From Phytohabitans houttuyneae (GTDB lineage: Bacteria > Actinomycetota > Actinomycetes > Mycobacteriales > Micromonosporaceae): 64,000 bases of DNA. The notes under the pieces were generated by a model. That model ran no database searches. It saw nothing but the letters and a program-made list of their open reading frames with translations, and was not told where the DNA came from. Below are positions 8,904 through 17,506 of the stretch, piece after piece. The stretch covers positions 124,001-188,000 of the forward strand of contig NZ_BLPF01000001.1 of NCBI RefSeq assembly GCF_011764425.1, given 5' to 3'. Each line of letters starts with the position of its first letter. The first letter of the stretch is position 1. Both the position numbers and the translations under genes were made by a program.

Positions 8904-9833
8904 ATGCCGGTACCCGGACGCGCGGCGACCGCGCTGGAGTGGTTGCTCTTCGAGCAGGACGGCGTCCTCACCACCGCACAGGCCGCGGCCGTCGTCGGCA
9001 CCGGCCGGGTCCGCACTCTGACCGCGTCCGGGCGGTGGCGCAGAGCCTGTCGAGGCGTGCTGATCGCTCACAACGGTCCGCTCACCGCTGGCCAGGCGTT
9101 GTGGGTCGCGGTGCTGGCCGCGGGCAAGGGCGCGCTGCTCGGTGGACTCACCGCCGCCCGCGAGGGTGGCCTGCGCTGGCCCCGCCCGGGCCCGATCCAT
9201 CTCCTCGTCCGTGACCCCGGCCGGGCCGCGAGCCTGCGTGGCCGGATGCCGCTCGACATGCCCGCGGTGATCGTGCACCGGACCACGGTCCTGCCCGACC
9301 ACCACGTACAGGTCGGGCGCCCGATGCGGACGACGATGGCACGTGCCGTGGCGGACGCGGCGCAGTGGGCACGCGGCGACGACGAGGCCCGGACCGTGGT
9401 CGCCGCCACCTGCCAACAGCGGCTCGTCACGCCCGCCGAGGTCCGCGCGGTGCTGTCCGACCTGCCCCGCGCCAGCCGCCGCCGGCTGGTGCTGGAGACG
9501 TTGACGCTGGCCGAAGGCGGGGCCACCGCACTATCGGAGATCGACTTTGTCAATCTGTGCCGCCGGCACGGGTTGCCCGTACCCGACCTGCAGGAGCGGC
9601 GGCGCGACCGGGCCGGGCGCATCCGCTACCTGGACGCCTACTGGCGGGAGCAGCGCGTGCACGTCGAGGTGGACGGCGCCCACCACATGGAGGCGGGCCA
9701 GTGGGAGGCGGACATGCGCCGCCAGAACGAGATCTGGATCCGCGGTGACCGCGTCCTACGCTTCTCCGCCTGGCAGGTCCGTCACCGTCCCGCCGACGTC
9801 GCGCAACAGCTGAGCGCAGCACTCGCCACGTGA
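8904..9833 (+). CDS. DUF559/Vsr-like endonuclease-fold protein with AbiEi-type N-terminus
   Basis: 309 residues. Residues 1-90 resemble the winged-helix start of AbiEi-like antitoxins (FEQDGVLTTAQAAAVVG, ...GRWRRACRGVLI). The C-terminal 100 residues carry the DUF559 nuclease-fold pattern: Glu in LSEIDF, Asp in RIRYLDAYW, then HVEVDGAHHM with the paired acidic residues, and RVLRFSAWQV. Such proteins are abundant, often in several copies, in actinomycetes; whether they cut DNA or act as regulators is not established. No partner toxin gene is adjacent. Confidence 0.8.
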   Translation: MPVPGRAATALEWLLFEQDGVLTTAQAAAVVGTGRVRTLTASGRWRRACRGVLIAHNGPLTAGQALWVAVLAAGKGALLGGLTAAREGGLRWPRPGPIHLLVRDPGRAASLRGRMPLDMPAVIVHRTTVLPDHHVQVGRPMRTTMARAVADAAQWARGDDEARTVVAATCQQRLVTPAEVRAVLSDLPRASRRRLVLETLTLAEGGATALSEIDFVNLCRRHGLPVPDLQERRRDRAGRIRYLDAYWREQRVHVEVDGAHHMEAGQWEADMRRQNEIWIRGDRVLRFSAWQVRHRPADVAQQLSAALAT

Positions 9834-9893
9834 GATCTCCCCCTCGTCGCGGTCCGCGACTGCCGATCAGCTGCAGACGGTGTGAGCTTCGAA

Positions 9894-9938
9894 ATCTTGG
9901 CGAGTTAGCGCGTTATATCGACGCTAACCTGCCAAGAT
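9894..9938. repeat. 17-bp-arm palindrome between converging genes
   Basis: Arms 9894-9910 (ATCTTGGCGAGTTAGCG) and 9922-9938 pair at 15 of 17 positions around an 11-nt AT-rich loop. It sits between the ends of two converging genes (stops at 9833 and 10040). It may act as a bidirectional terminator or be a REP-type element; its sequence differs from the 62-bp family found elsewhere in the window. Confidence 0.75.
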
Positions 9939-10039
9939 CTGCCGGGGCGGCTCCTGGGTTAAGCTGGGCGACCGCGGAGGGTGAGGCGGCAACCCGCATG
10001 GGTCTCCACTGTGGAGTGCTGCGCGGAGGTTGATGTGCG

Positions 10040-10390
10040 TCAGCCGGCGTGGACGGCGGACTCCATCAGTGCGCGCAGCTCGGGGCGTTCCAGGTCGGTG
10101 ACGGCGCGGAGCTTGACGTGGCGATGGACCTTGCCCTTGCCCTCCATCAGGCCGGCCGGGTCGGGCAGCGCGGCGCCCCGGGCGATGCCGAGCGTCACGT
10201 GCGCGCGGTACGCGGCGACGGTGAAGTGCAGCCCTTTGTAGCCGGGCGCGGTACCAAAACCGACAAGGTCGTCGTCGACGGTCACGACCGGGTCGGGCAG
10301 CACGTCGGTGACCAGCGCGCACGCCCGCCGGGCCAGGTCGGCGGTCGCCGGCTCGGCGGCGGCCAGCCACCGCTCCAACTCATCGTCCAT
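10040..10390 (-). CDS. DUF1801 (YdhG-like) protein
   Basis: 116 residues of the small alpha/beta family DUF1801: LARRACALVTDVLPDPVVTVDDDLVGFGTAPGYKG, then FTVAAYRAHVTLGIARGAALPDPAGLMEGKGK and VHRHVKLRAVTDLERPELRALM. The conserved pattern of a phenolic/aromatic pocket followed by GKGKxxRHVKL is plain. Function of the family is not settled. The ATG at 10390 is followed directly by the acidic start MDDELERWL. Confidence 0.75.
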   Translation of the reverse strand: MDDELERWLAAAEPATADLARRACALVTDVLPDPVVTVDDDLVGFGTAPGYKGLHFTVAAYRAHVTLGIARGAALPDPAGLMEGKGKVHRHVKLRAVTDLERPELRALMESAVHAG

Positions 10391-10472
10391 GTGCGCACTA
10401 TGCCAGCGCGGCCCCCAACCCGACGTCCGAAACCCGCCAGCCAGGGGCGCGCTCGTCGGCCACCGTTGAGGC

Positions 10473-10932
10473 ATGACGTACGAAATCCACGCGCTGCCGG
10501 CCGCCCTCCTCGACACCGTCCGCGCGAGCGGGCTGGACGCCTCCGGCAACCCCGTCGAGCGGGTGACCGCGACCGGCGGCGAGCCGGTGCGCTGCTGCCT
10601 GCGCGACGCCGCGGCGGGCGAGGAGCTGATGCTGTTCGGGTACGAGCCGCCGCTGCCGCCGAGCCCGTACCGCGAGGTCGGCGCCGTCTTCGCGCACGCC
10701 GAGCGCTGCGCGGGCCCGGACGCCGGTGGGTACCCGGAGGGCTGGCGGGGGCGGTCGCAGGTGCTCCGGGCGTACGACGCGCGGGCTGGATCCACCCGGC
10801 CACGCGCGTGCACGACGGCAGCGACCCGAGGCCGCGATCGCGAAGGTGCTCGCCGCGCCGGGCGTCGTGCGGGTGCACAGCCGCAACGTCGCGTACGGCT
10901 GCTACATGTTCACGGTCGTACCAGCGGTATAG
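10473..10932 (+). pseudogene. DUF1203 family protein with two frameshifts
   Basis: Reading starts MTYEIHALPAALLDTVRASG and follows the DUF1203 pattern (VRCCLRDAAAGEELMLFGYEP, FAHAERCAGP) to RAYDAR. It then continues in a second frame with GWIHPATRVHDGSDP, and in a third with EAAIAKVLAAPGVVRVHSRN to the stop at 10932. Adding one base near 10781-10785 and one near 10826-10829 restores a 153-aa protein. Two losses within 45 bp suggest sequence errors or recent decay; there is no internal stop in the corrected frame. The family is cysteine-containing and uncharacterised. Confidence 0.72.
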
Positions 10933-11011
10933 GCCGCCTTCGACCTAAGTCGGCGCGCGGCCGACCGACGGCCCATGCGCGGCGGCGTGGGCGGCACCGA
11001 CCATCGTGGAC

Positions 11012-12133
11012 ATGATGAGTCGAGCGGAGTTCCTGCGCGGCGCCGCGGCGGCCGGGCTGCTGGCGTCCACGGCCGCGCTGGTGGGCGGGCCGGCCGAGGC
11101 GGGGCCGCGAAAGCGCGGTCTCACGTACCGCGGCGTCACGTACGACACCGGCACCGCGTTCCTCGGCGCGCTGACCCGCCCGTGGTGGAGCGGGTCGATG
11201 CTCGCCCACGACCTGCGCGCCATCGACGAGCGGCTGCACTGCAACGCGGTCACGGTCTTCGGCACGCACGTGGGGCGCCTCGTGCAGGCCGCGACCGGCG
11301 CGCTGCGGCGCGGGCTGCAGGTGACGATCCAGCCGCGCCTGTTCGACCGGCCGCAGGAGGAGATCCTCGCGCACCTGGCCCGCACCGCGCGCGAGGCCGA
11401 GCGGCTGCGGCGGCGGTACGAGCCGGAGGTGATCCTCGCCGTCGGCTGCGAGTACCTGCTCTTCGCGCCCGGCATCGTGCCCGGGGACACGTTCCTGGAC
11501 CGCATCCGGTACCTGCACGAGGAGGAGTACGACTTCGCCGTGTTCCTCCAGCGCCTCGACGCGCTGCTGGAGAGCGCGGCGGCGGTGGCGCGGCGGCACT
11601 TCGGCGGGCGGATCACGTACGGCGCGATCGCCGGCGTCGAGACGATCGACTGGACCCGCTTCGACATCGTGGGGCTCGACTACTACGACTACCACGAGGA
11701 CGCGGCCGACCACGCCGCCGCGCTCGCGCCGGCCCGCCGGTGGGGCAAGCCGATCATGATTCTCGAGTTCGGCTGCTGCACGTACGAGGGTGCTCCCGAG
11801 CGCGGCGGCGAAGGGTGGGACATCGTCGACTGGGAGTCGCCGGTGCCGACGATCCCCGAGGGGTACGTGCGCAGCGAGCGGGTACAGGCCGACCACCTCG
11901 CCCGGATGCTGGACGTGTTCGAGGCGGAGGGCTTCCTCGGCGCCTCGCCGTACACGTTCGTCATGGCCGACTCACCGCACTCCCCCGATCCCCGGTACGA
12001 CCTCGACATGGCCGGCTTCGGCCTGGTCAAGGTGATCCGCCGCGACCACCTCGACCCGGCCTCGCCGTACCGCTGGGAGCCCAAGCTCTCCTTCCACGCG
12101 GTCGCCCGGCACAACCTCACTCGGCGCCGGTAG
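11012..12133 (+). CDS. Secreted TIM-barrel glycosidase-like protein
   Basis: 373 residues. The N-terminus (MMSRAEFLRGAAAAGLLAS...AEA) is a signal peptide resembling a Tat signal but with Arg-Ala where the second Arg is expected. The mature part has the repeated strand endings of a TIM barrel: AVTVFGTHV, VTIQPRLF, VILAVGCEYLLF, IVGLDYYDYHE and MILEFGCCTYEGA, where the last Glu sits where a glycosidase nucleophile would be. Related actinomycete proteins are sometimes labelled abortive infection protein without clear basis. An ATG at 11012 or 11015 is chosen over GTG 11006. The 3' end overlaps the convergent next gene by 17 nt. Confidence 0.65.
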   Translation: MMSRAEFLRGAAAAGLLASTAALVGGPAEAGPRKRGLTYRGVTYDTGTAFLGALTRPWWSGSMLAHDLRAIDERLHCNAVTVFGTHVGRLVQAATGALRRGLQVTIQPRLFDRPQEEILAHLARTAREAERLRRRYEPEVILAVGCEYLLFAPGIVPGDTFLDRIRYLHEEEYDFAVFLQRLDALLESAAAVARRHFGGRITYGAIAGVETIDWTRFDIVGLDYYDYHEDAADHAAALAPARRWGKPIMILEFGCCTYEGAPERGGEGWDIVDWESPVPTIPEGYVRSERVQADHLARMLDVFEAEGFLGASPYTFVMADSPHSPDPRYDLDMAGFGLVKVIRRDHLDPASPYRWEPKLSFHAVARHNLTRRR

Positions 12134-12908
12134 CCGGCACGAGTTCGAAGTGGACGGTGCGACCGGTCCTGGAGCGGGCGAGCCGGTGCGTCAGCGGCAC
12201 GAAGAACCCGTGCAGGAACGGGTGCTTGGCGCGCAGCATCCGCGCCGCGTGCCGCTCCTCCTCGCCGTGCAGCAGGCGCATGCGTGCCGGTACCCCGTCG
12301 CCGGTCACCCGGCCGCGGCCGGTGGACGGCGCGATCACCGCGCGCGGGTCGCGGCGCAGCCGCCGGGTCTTGAGCGACTTCTCGAAGCTCCGCACGAACG
12401 CGCGCTCGCCGTCGACCGCGATGCTCACCGGGCTGGCGCCGGGGCGGCCGTCGCGCCGGTACGTGGTGAGCCGCACCGTCTTCTGCCGCACGAACGGGGT
12501 GAGGGCGGGGCTTGCCGCCACCGACACCTCGCCGACCACCCATCCCAGCTGTCGCAGGCGTACCACCAGCGCGGCGCCGACCAGCACCGCCATCGCGCCG
12601 ATCAGCCACGGGTCGGAGTCGCGGCCGCCGAGGTCGAGGTCGCCGGCGTGGTTGACGGCGTGTACCGCGTTCGCGACGAAGAAGCCGCCCAGCGCGGTGG
12701 CGAGCCCGTCCGCCCAGGTCAGGGCGAGCAGCAGCGACACCGCGAGGCCGAGCTGGAAGGCGCCCAGGTCGTGGACGAAGTGCGCGTGCCGCGGAAACTC
12801 CACGAAGTCGGCGAACGAGCCCGGCGCGACGAGGCACCACACGGCGGCCACGCCGGTGAGCACGGCGCCGAGGAGTGTGACGAGCGTGACGTACAGGCTT
12901 CTGGTCAT
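12117..12908 (-). CDS. Membrane domain fused to a PPOX-class F420/FMN-binding domain
   Basis: 263 residues. About 1-140 holds four hydrophobic segments (YVTLVTLLGAVLTGVAAVWCLV; FQLGLAVSLLLALTWADGLATALGGFFVANAVHAVNHA; PWLIGAMAVLVGAALVV). From about 150 a split-barrel domain follows: FVRQKTVRLTTYRRDGRPG, PVSIAVDGERAFVRSF, KTRRLRRDPRAVIAPSTGRGRVTG. This matches the small PPOX-class F420-dependent reductases. The fusion would tether a flavin/F420 reductase at the membrane. Each half is a known family; the joint role is unknown. Confidence 0.78.
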   Translation of the reverse strand: MTRSLYVTLVTLLGAVLTGVAAVWCLVAPGSFADFVEFPRHAHFVHDLGAFQLGLAVSLLLALTWADGLATALGGFFVANAVHAVNHAGDLDLGGRDSDPWLIGAMAVLVGAALVVRLRQLGWVVGEVSVAASPALTPFVRQKTVRLTTYRRDGRPGASPVSIAVDGERAFVRSFEKSLKTRRLRRDPRAVIAPSTGRGRVTGDGVPARMRLLHGEEERHAARMLRAKHPFLHGFFVPLTHRLARSRTGRTVHFELVPATGAE

Positions 12909-12975
12909 GCGGGGTGGACGTACCGCGGCGGCGGATCGTGACAGTGCGCGTCCGGCCGGCGGCTAGGGTGGTCCG

Positions 12976-13779
12976 GTGACTAGGCCGGACTGGGCTCCGT
13001 ACGGCGTTGATCTCGACCGGCCGAACGCGGCGCGGGTCTACGACTACTACCTCGGCGGCGCCCACAACTTCGCCATCGACCGCCAGATGGCCGCGCAGGC
13101 GCTCGCGGGGTGGCCCGAGCTGCCGCTGATCATGCGGGCCAACCGGTCGTTCCTTCGGCGGGCGGTGCGCTTCCTGGTGAGCTCGGGTGTGCGGCAGTTC
13201 CTCGACCTGGGCTCCGGCATCCCGACGGTGGGCAACGTGCACGAGGTGGCGCGGGCGGAGGACCCGGCGTGCCGTGTGGTGTACGTCGACATCGACCCGG
13301 TCGCCGTCGCGCACAGCCGGGCGATCCTCGACGGTGACCCGCAGGTCACGGCCGTGCAGGCCGACCTGCGCTCGCCGGCGAACGTGCTCGATCTCGCCGA
13401 GAAGGAGGGCGCGCTCGACCTCGACAAGCCGGTCGCCGTCCTGATGGTGGCGGTGCTGCACTTCGTGCCGGACGCCGACGACCCGGCCGGCGTGATCGCG
13501 CGCTACCGGCAGGCCACCGCCCCGGGCAGCGCGATCGCGGTGTGCCACGCCACCGCCGACGGGCAGGGCGGCAGGGCCGACGAGCACCGCGCGCTCTACG
13601 CGCGCACGCCCACCCCCATGACCATGCGCTCGCGTGCCGAGGTGGACCGGCTGCTCACGGGGTACGACCTGGTCGAGCCGGGCCTGGTGTACATGGCGCA
13701 GTGGCGGCCGGACGAGGACGAGCTGCCCGAGCGGCCGGAGGACTACCCGGGGTACGCGGCGGTCGGGTTCCGCCGGTAA
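12976..13779 (+). CDS. SAM-dependent methyltransferase, DUF574 family
   Basis: 267 residues with the hallmarks of the actinomycete DUF574 methyltransferases: N-terminal RPNAARVYDYYLGGAHNFA, the SAM motif FLDLGSGIPTVGN, VVYVDIDPVAVAHSRAIL, and a late VAVLMVAVLHFVPD. GTG start. These enzymes occur in many copies in Streptomyces and relatives; their substrates are mostly unknown. The downstream membrane gene follows after 24 nt in the same direction and may be co-transcribed. Confidence 0.88.
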   Translation: MTRPDWAPYGVDLDRPNAARVYDYYLGGAHNFAIDRQMAAQALAGWPELPLIMRANRSFLRRAVRFLVSSGVRQFLDLGSGIPTVGNVHEVARAEDPACRVVYVDIDPVAVAHSRAILDGDPQVTAVQADLRSPANVLDLAEKEGALDLDKPVAVLMVAVLHFVPDADDPAGVIARYRQATAPGSAIAVCHATADGQGGRADEHRALYARTPTPMTMRSRAEVDRLLTGYDLVEPGLVYMAQWRPDEDELPERPEDYPGYAAVGFRR

Positions 13780-13803
13780 CCCCGATGGAACTCGCCAGGC
13801 CTC

Positions 13804-14553
13804 GTGACCGACTATCCCTATGTGGGGTGCGATGAGTTTCGCGAGGCGCTGTCGGCGCGCCTCGACGGGGAGGACGATCCGGCCGAGCGCGCGGTGACCG
13901 ACGCGCACCTGGCCGGCTGCGCTGCGTGCCGGCAGTGGTGGGACGCCGCGGCGCGGGTGACCCGCGTGGTCCGCACCAGCGTGGTCACACACGAGGTCAC
14001 GGTGAGTGACGAGGTGCTCGCTGCCGCGCCCGGTCCGGCCCGCGGCCGCCTGGTCCGCGCGGTGCGGGTGGCGCTGGGCGCGCTGGGCGTGGTCCAGTTC
14101 CTGCTCGGCGCGGCCCAGATCGGAGGCTTCGCGGCCGGGCGGCACCTGCACACGTTCGGCGTGGGTCCGGACCACCTGTGGCACGAGTCCGCCGCCTGGA
14201 ACGTGGCCATCGGCGCCGGCTTCGCCTGGATCGCGTTCAGCCGCGGGCCGGGCTCGGGGCTGATCCCGACGCTGACGGCGTTCGTGGCCGCGCTCAGCCT
14301 GCTCACCGCGAGTGACGTGATCGCCGGCCGGGTCGACCTCGACCGGGTGCTCAGCCACGCGTTCATCCTGGTCGGGTACCTGCTGGTGCTCGTGCTCTCC
14401 CGCCTCCAACCGGCCCGCGGCGGCCCGGCCGGCGGCCAGCGCCCGCCCCGCCCGGCGTGGCGGGCCCGCTTCGACGAGCTCGACCAGCCGGCGAGCCGCC
14501 CGGCGCTGCGCCTGGTCCGTGACCGCCCGGCTCAGGCCCGCCGCGCCGCCTGA
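13804..14553 (+). CDS. Membrane protein with N-terminal zinc-finger (anti-sigma-like) domain
   Basis: 249 residues. The first 45 residues carry the zinc-binding HxxxCxxC pattern of ZAS/zf-HC2 domains (DAHLAGCAACRQWW). About residues 78-200 hold four to five hydrophobic helices (VRVALGALGVVQFLLGAAQIGGF; VAIGAGFAWIAFS; LIPTLTAFVAALSLLTASDVIAG; AFILVGYLLVLVLS). No sigma gene is adjacent, so it is an orphan member. The group is usually annotated as a zinc-finger membrane protein; a role in sigma-factor control or copper sensing is only suggested by the domain. Confidence 0.75.
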   Translation: MTDYPYVGCDEFREALSARLDGEDDPAERAVTDAHLAGCAACRQWWDAAARVTRVVRTSVVTHEVTVSDEVLAAAPGPARGRLVRAVRVALGALGVVQFLLGAAQIGGFAAGRHLHTFGVGPDHLWHESAAWNVAIGAGFAWIAFSRGPGSGLIPTLTAFVAALSLLTASDVIAGRVDLDRVLSHAFILVGYLLVLVLSRLQPARGGPAGGQRPPRPAWRARFDELDQPASRPALRLVRDRPAQARRAA

Positions 14554-14593
14554 CCCGGCCCGGCGGTCCCTGCTCGGAGCGGGGAAACCGGAA

Positions 14594-14617
14594 CCCCCCG
14601 GCCGAAAGGCCGGGGGG
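14594..14617. terminator. GAAA-tetraloop terminator between converging genes
   Basis: Perfect 10-bp stem CCCCCCGGCC (14594-14603) / GGCCGGGGGG (14608-14617) closed by GAAA. It lies 40 bp after the zinc-finger gene and before the end of the convergent chitinase gene, so it can serve both directions. Confidence 0.8.
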
Positions 14618-14719
14618 CGGCTCGCCCGACGCGGACGGTGAGGCCGCGGGAGCGACGGTCCGGACCACGACGGGCGTCGCGGTAGCTCACCTCTCTGTCT
14701 TGAATGGACGGTACGCGCG

Positions 14720-16039
14720 CTAGCGCAGTCCGAAGTGGATGGTGCGGGTGAGGGTGGCGCTGTCGTCGTCGCCATCCAGTGACCACATCATGGCGCCGCC
14801 CAGCCCGCGGGTGCGGATGTAGAGGACCTTCTGCAGCACCAGCGCGGGGTCGTCGTACGTCCAGAACGTCGTGCCGTCCCACAGCCACGCGTGCCCCGCC
14901 CGCAGGTCGCGGTGGACCGTGAAGCCGGCCGACGGCAGCGTCTTCAGCTTCTTGTAGTCCTCGCTGCCCGCCTCGAACGTGGCCGGCGCCGGGCCGGTCG
15001 CGGTGCCGAAGAGGCCGTTCTGCCCGCCGGTGACGCCGGTCCAGCCGCGGCCGAAGTAGGGCACGCCGAGCACGAGCTCCCTGCGCGGCGCGCCGCGGTC
15101 GACCCACGCCTGGATGGTGGAGTCCACGGAGAAGTCCGGGTTGTCGGGCGCGCCGGCCGGCACCCGCAGCGCGGACTGCTGGTTGGCGCGCTGCTCCCAG
15201 GTGCCGTGGAAGTCGTAGCCCTGCACGGTCGCGAAGTCCAGGTACTTGAAGATCTTCTTGACCTCGAAGCCGGCGTCGATGGTGGCCGGGTTGGCGGGTA
15301 CGAACGCGGTCAGCTCGTAGTGCTTGCGGCTGGTCCGGCCCAGCGCGTCGAGCTGCGTGCGGAACTCGGCGAGCAGCTTGGTGAAGTTCTGCTTGTCCTC
15401 GGGGCGCACCACGTTGCCCGGCTCACCGTTGGAGCCCGGCCACTCCCAGTCGAGGTCGACGCCGTCGAAGACGCCGGCGAGCGAGCCGGGTCCGCCGGCG
15501 CTGCCGTCCGGGTTGGGCAGGTTGCCCTTGAGATAGAGGTCGATGCAGGATGCGACGAACTTCTTGCGCGAGGCGTCGGTGAGCGCCGCGTTCGAGAAGT
15601 ACGTGGACCAGCTCCACCCGCCAAGCGAGATGAGCACCTTCAGGTTCTTGTGCTTGGCCTTGAGCTTCTGCAGCTGCCCGAAGTTGCCGTTGAGCGGCTC
15701 GCCCCAGGTGTCCGCGACGCCGTCGACGCTCTCCTCGGCCGGCACCGGCCGCTGGTAGTCCGCCCACGCGTCGCCCTCGCCGGGTCCGCCGTCCACATAG
15801 CAGCGACCGTCCTCGGACACGTTGCCGAACGCGTAGTTGATGTGGGTGAGGCGGCTCGCCGCCCCGGAGGTGTCGAGCTTCTTGACCGGGAACGCCCGGC
15901 CGTAGATACCCCATTGGGTGAAATAGCCGACCCGGACGAAGCCGTCCCGGTGGGAGCCGGCGCTGGCGGCGGCCGGAGCGGCGGCCGCGCCGGCGAGAAC
16001 GGTGGTTATGGCTATGGCGATGCCGAGCAGTCTCCGCAT
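14720..16039 (-). CDS. Secreted GH18 chitinase
   Basis: 439 residues. A signal peptide (MRRLLGIAIAITTVLAGAAAAPAAASA) is followed by a single glycoside hydrolase 18 barrel: VGYFTQWGIYGR, LTHINYAFGNV, KVLISLGGWSWS, and the catalytic DGVDLDWEW with D192, D195, D197 and the acid E199. GVPYFGRGWTG and GAMMWSLDGDD end the barrel. It hydrolyses chitin or chito-oligomers outside the cell. No carbohydrate-binding module is present. Start at 16039 by the signal peptide. Divergent from the sugar importer genes, which could take up its products; the shared 126-bp gap would hold both promoters. Confidence 0.94.
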   Translation of the reverse strand: MRRLLGIAIAITTVLAGAAAAPAAASAGSHRDGFVRVGYFTQWGIYGRAFPVKKLDTSGAASRLTHINYAFGNVSEDGRCYVDGGPGEGDAWADYQRPVPAEESVDGVADTWGEPLNGNFGQLQKLKAKHKNLKVLISLGGWSWSTYFSNAALTDASRKKFVASCIDLYLKGNLPNPDGSAGGPGSLAGVFDGVDLDWEWPGSNGEPGNVVRPEDKQNFTKLLAEFRTQLDALGRTSRKHYELTAFVPANPATIDAGFEVKKIFKYLDFATVQGYDFHGTWEQRANQQSALRVPAGAPDNPDFSVDSTIQAWVDRGAPRRELVLGVPYFGRGWTGVTGGQNGLFGTATGPAPATFEAGSEDYKKLKTLPSAGFTVHRDLRAGHAWLWDGTTFWTYDDPALVLQKVLYIRTRGLGGAMMWSLDGDDDSATLTRTIHFGLR

Positions 16040-16165
16040 GGGGGAACAGTAAAGAGTCCTTCCTGTTCTGGCAAGAGTGATGGATTTGAGTCCGGCGAGA
16101 TCCACGCGGATCAAATACATTAACTCTCACGTATCGGTGCCGACATCAGTACCTGGGGAGTAACG

Positions 16166-17506
16166 ATGACGAACCGCATAAAGCTCCACTCCGGAATCTC
16201 CCGCCGCGGCCTGCTCGGACTCGGCCTCGGTGTCGCCGCGGCGCCCGCGCTGACCGCCTGCGGCGGCGTCTCGACCAGTGGCGCCGACGGTGGCGAGGGC
16301 GCGGTCAACTTCCTGTCCACGCAGTTCACGCAGGTCGAGGAGAGACAGCGCTTCGAAAAGATCCTCGGCGCCCGGGTGAGCAGTCCGAAGGTGGCGTTCA
16401 ACCCGGTCGACGCGCCGACGTTCGCGACCACCGTGAAGTCCCAGTTGGACGCCGGAAAGGTGCAGCTCAGCCTGCTCGGCGGCCTGCACGGCGACCTCGC
16501 CCCGCACGCCGAGCGCCTCACCGACCTCGGCGACGTCCTCGGCTCGCTCGGCGACCGCGGCTTCTCCTCCGACCTCACCGACCTGGCAAAGCTCTCCGGC
16601 GACACGACGAGGTACGTGCCGTGGATGCAGGCCACCTACGTCCTCGCCGTCAACAAGAAGGCGCTCGAGTGGCTGCCCAGCGGCGCCGACGTGCAGAAGC
16701 TGACGTACGACCAGCTGCTGTCCTGGATGACCTCGGCCCGCCAGGCCAACGGCAACAAGCCCGTCTTCGGCTTCCCGGCCGGCCCGAAAGGCCTCTACCA
16801 CCGCTTCTTCCAGGGCTTCCTGCTGCCGAGCTTCACCGGCGGGCAGATCACCACGTTCCGCGGCCGGGACGCGGCGGTCGCGTGGGACTACATGAAGCAG
16901 CTGTGGGCGCAGACCGTGCCCGCCTCGACCAACTACGACAGCATGCAGGAGCCGCTGCAGCGCGGTGAGGTGCTTGTCGCGTGGGACCACGTCGCCCGGC
17001 TGCGCGACGCGCCCGGCGACAAGCCCGACGACTGGCTGATGGTGCCGGCGCCGAGAGGCCCTCGCGGCCTGGGCTACATGCTCGTCGTGGCCGGCCTCGC
17101 GATCCCGGAGGGCGCGCCCGAGGCCGACAAGGCCAAGGAGGTCATCAAGGCGCTCACCACCGGCGAGGTGCAGGCCGACGTGCTGCGGGAGAACGCGTTC
17201 TTCCCGGTCACCGGCGCCGAGATCCCCGCCGACCTCCCCGGCGCGGTCAAGCTCGAGGCGGGCGCGGTGAAGGCGCAGCAGGAGGCGGACGGCGCGATCG
17301 TGTCGCTGCCGCCGGTCGGCGTCGGCGCCCGCGACGGCGAGGTGGGGCAGATCTTCAAGAACGTGTTCAAGGAGGTGTGCCTCGACGGCAAGCCGGTGCA
17401 GGGCGTACTGGACGCGCAGGCCACGCAGCTCAACGCGATCCTCGACGAGCTCAAGGTGCCGTGCTGGCGCCCCGACCCCGGCGACAACCCCTGCCGGGTC
17501 GTCTGA
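16166..17506 (+). CDS. Sugar ABC transporter substrate-binding lipoprotein
   Basis: 446 residues. Twin-arginine-like signal (ISRRGLLGLGLG) and lipobox LTAC with C32 as the lipidated residue. The mature protein has family 1 solute-binding features: an ARQANGNKPVFGFPAGPKG hinge region and VLVAWDHVARL with a late helical lobe. First gene of a four-gene importer (SBP-permease-permease-ATPase). GGGGAG lies 6 nt before the ATG. Substrate unknown; neighbouring chitinase makes chito-oligosaccharides one possibility, but the SBP is not close to DasA by eye. Confidence 0.9.
   Translation: MTNRIKLHSGISRRGLLGLGLGVAAAPALTACGGVSTSGADGGEGAVNFLSTQFTQVEERQRFEKILGARVSSPKVAFNPVDAPTFATTVKSQLDAGKVQLSLLGGLHGDLAPHAERLTDLGDVLGSLGDRGFSSDLTDLAKLSGDTTRYVPWMQATYVLAVNKKALEWLPSGADVQKLTYDQLLSWMTSARQANGNKPVFGFPAGPKGLYHRFFQGFLLPSFTGGQITTFRGRDAAVAWDYMKQLWAQTVPASTNYDSMQEPLQRGEVLVAWDHVARLRDAPGDKPDDWLMVPAPRGPRGLGYMLVVAGLAIPEGAPEADKAKEVIKALTTGEVQADVLRENAFFPVTGAEIPADLPGAVKLEAGAVKAQQEADGAIVSLPPVGVGARDGEVGQIFKNVFKEVCLDGKPVQGVLDAQATQLNAILDELKVPCWRPDPGDNPCRVV

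Noticed and set aside
11689-14775. Minus-strand open frame of about 1000 codons across four genes
   Set aside because: Arg/Ala/His-rich, no motifs, and runs antisense through well-supported plus-strand genes.
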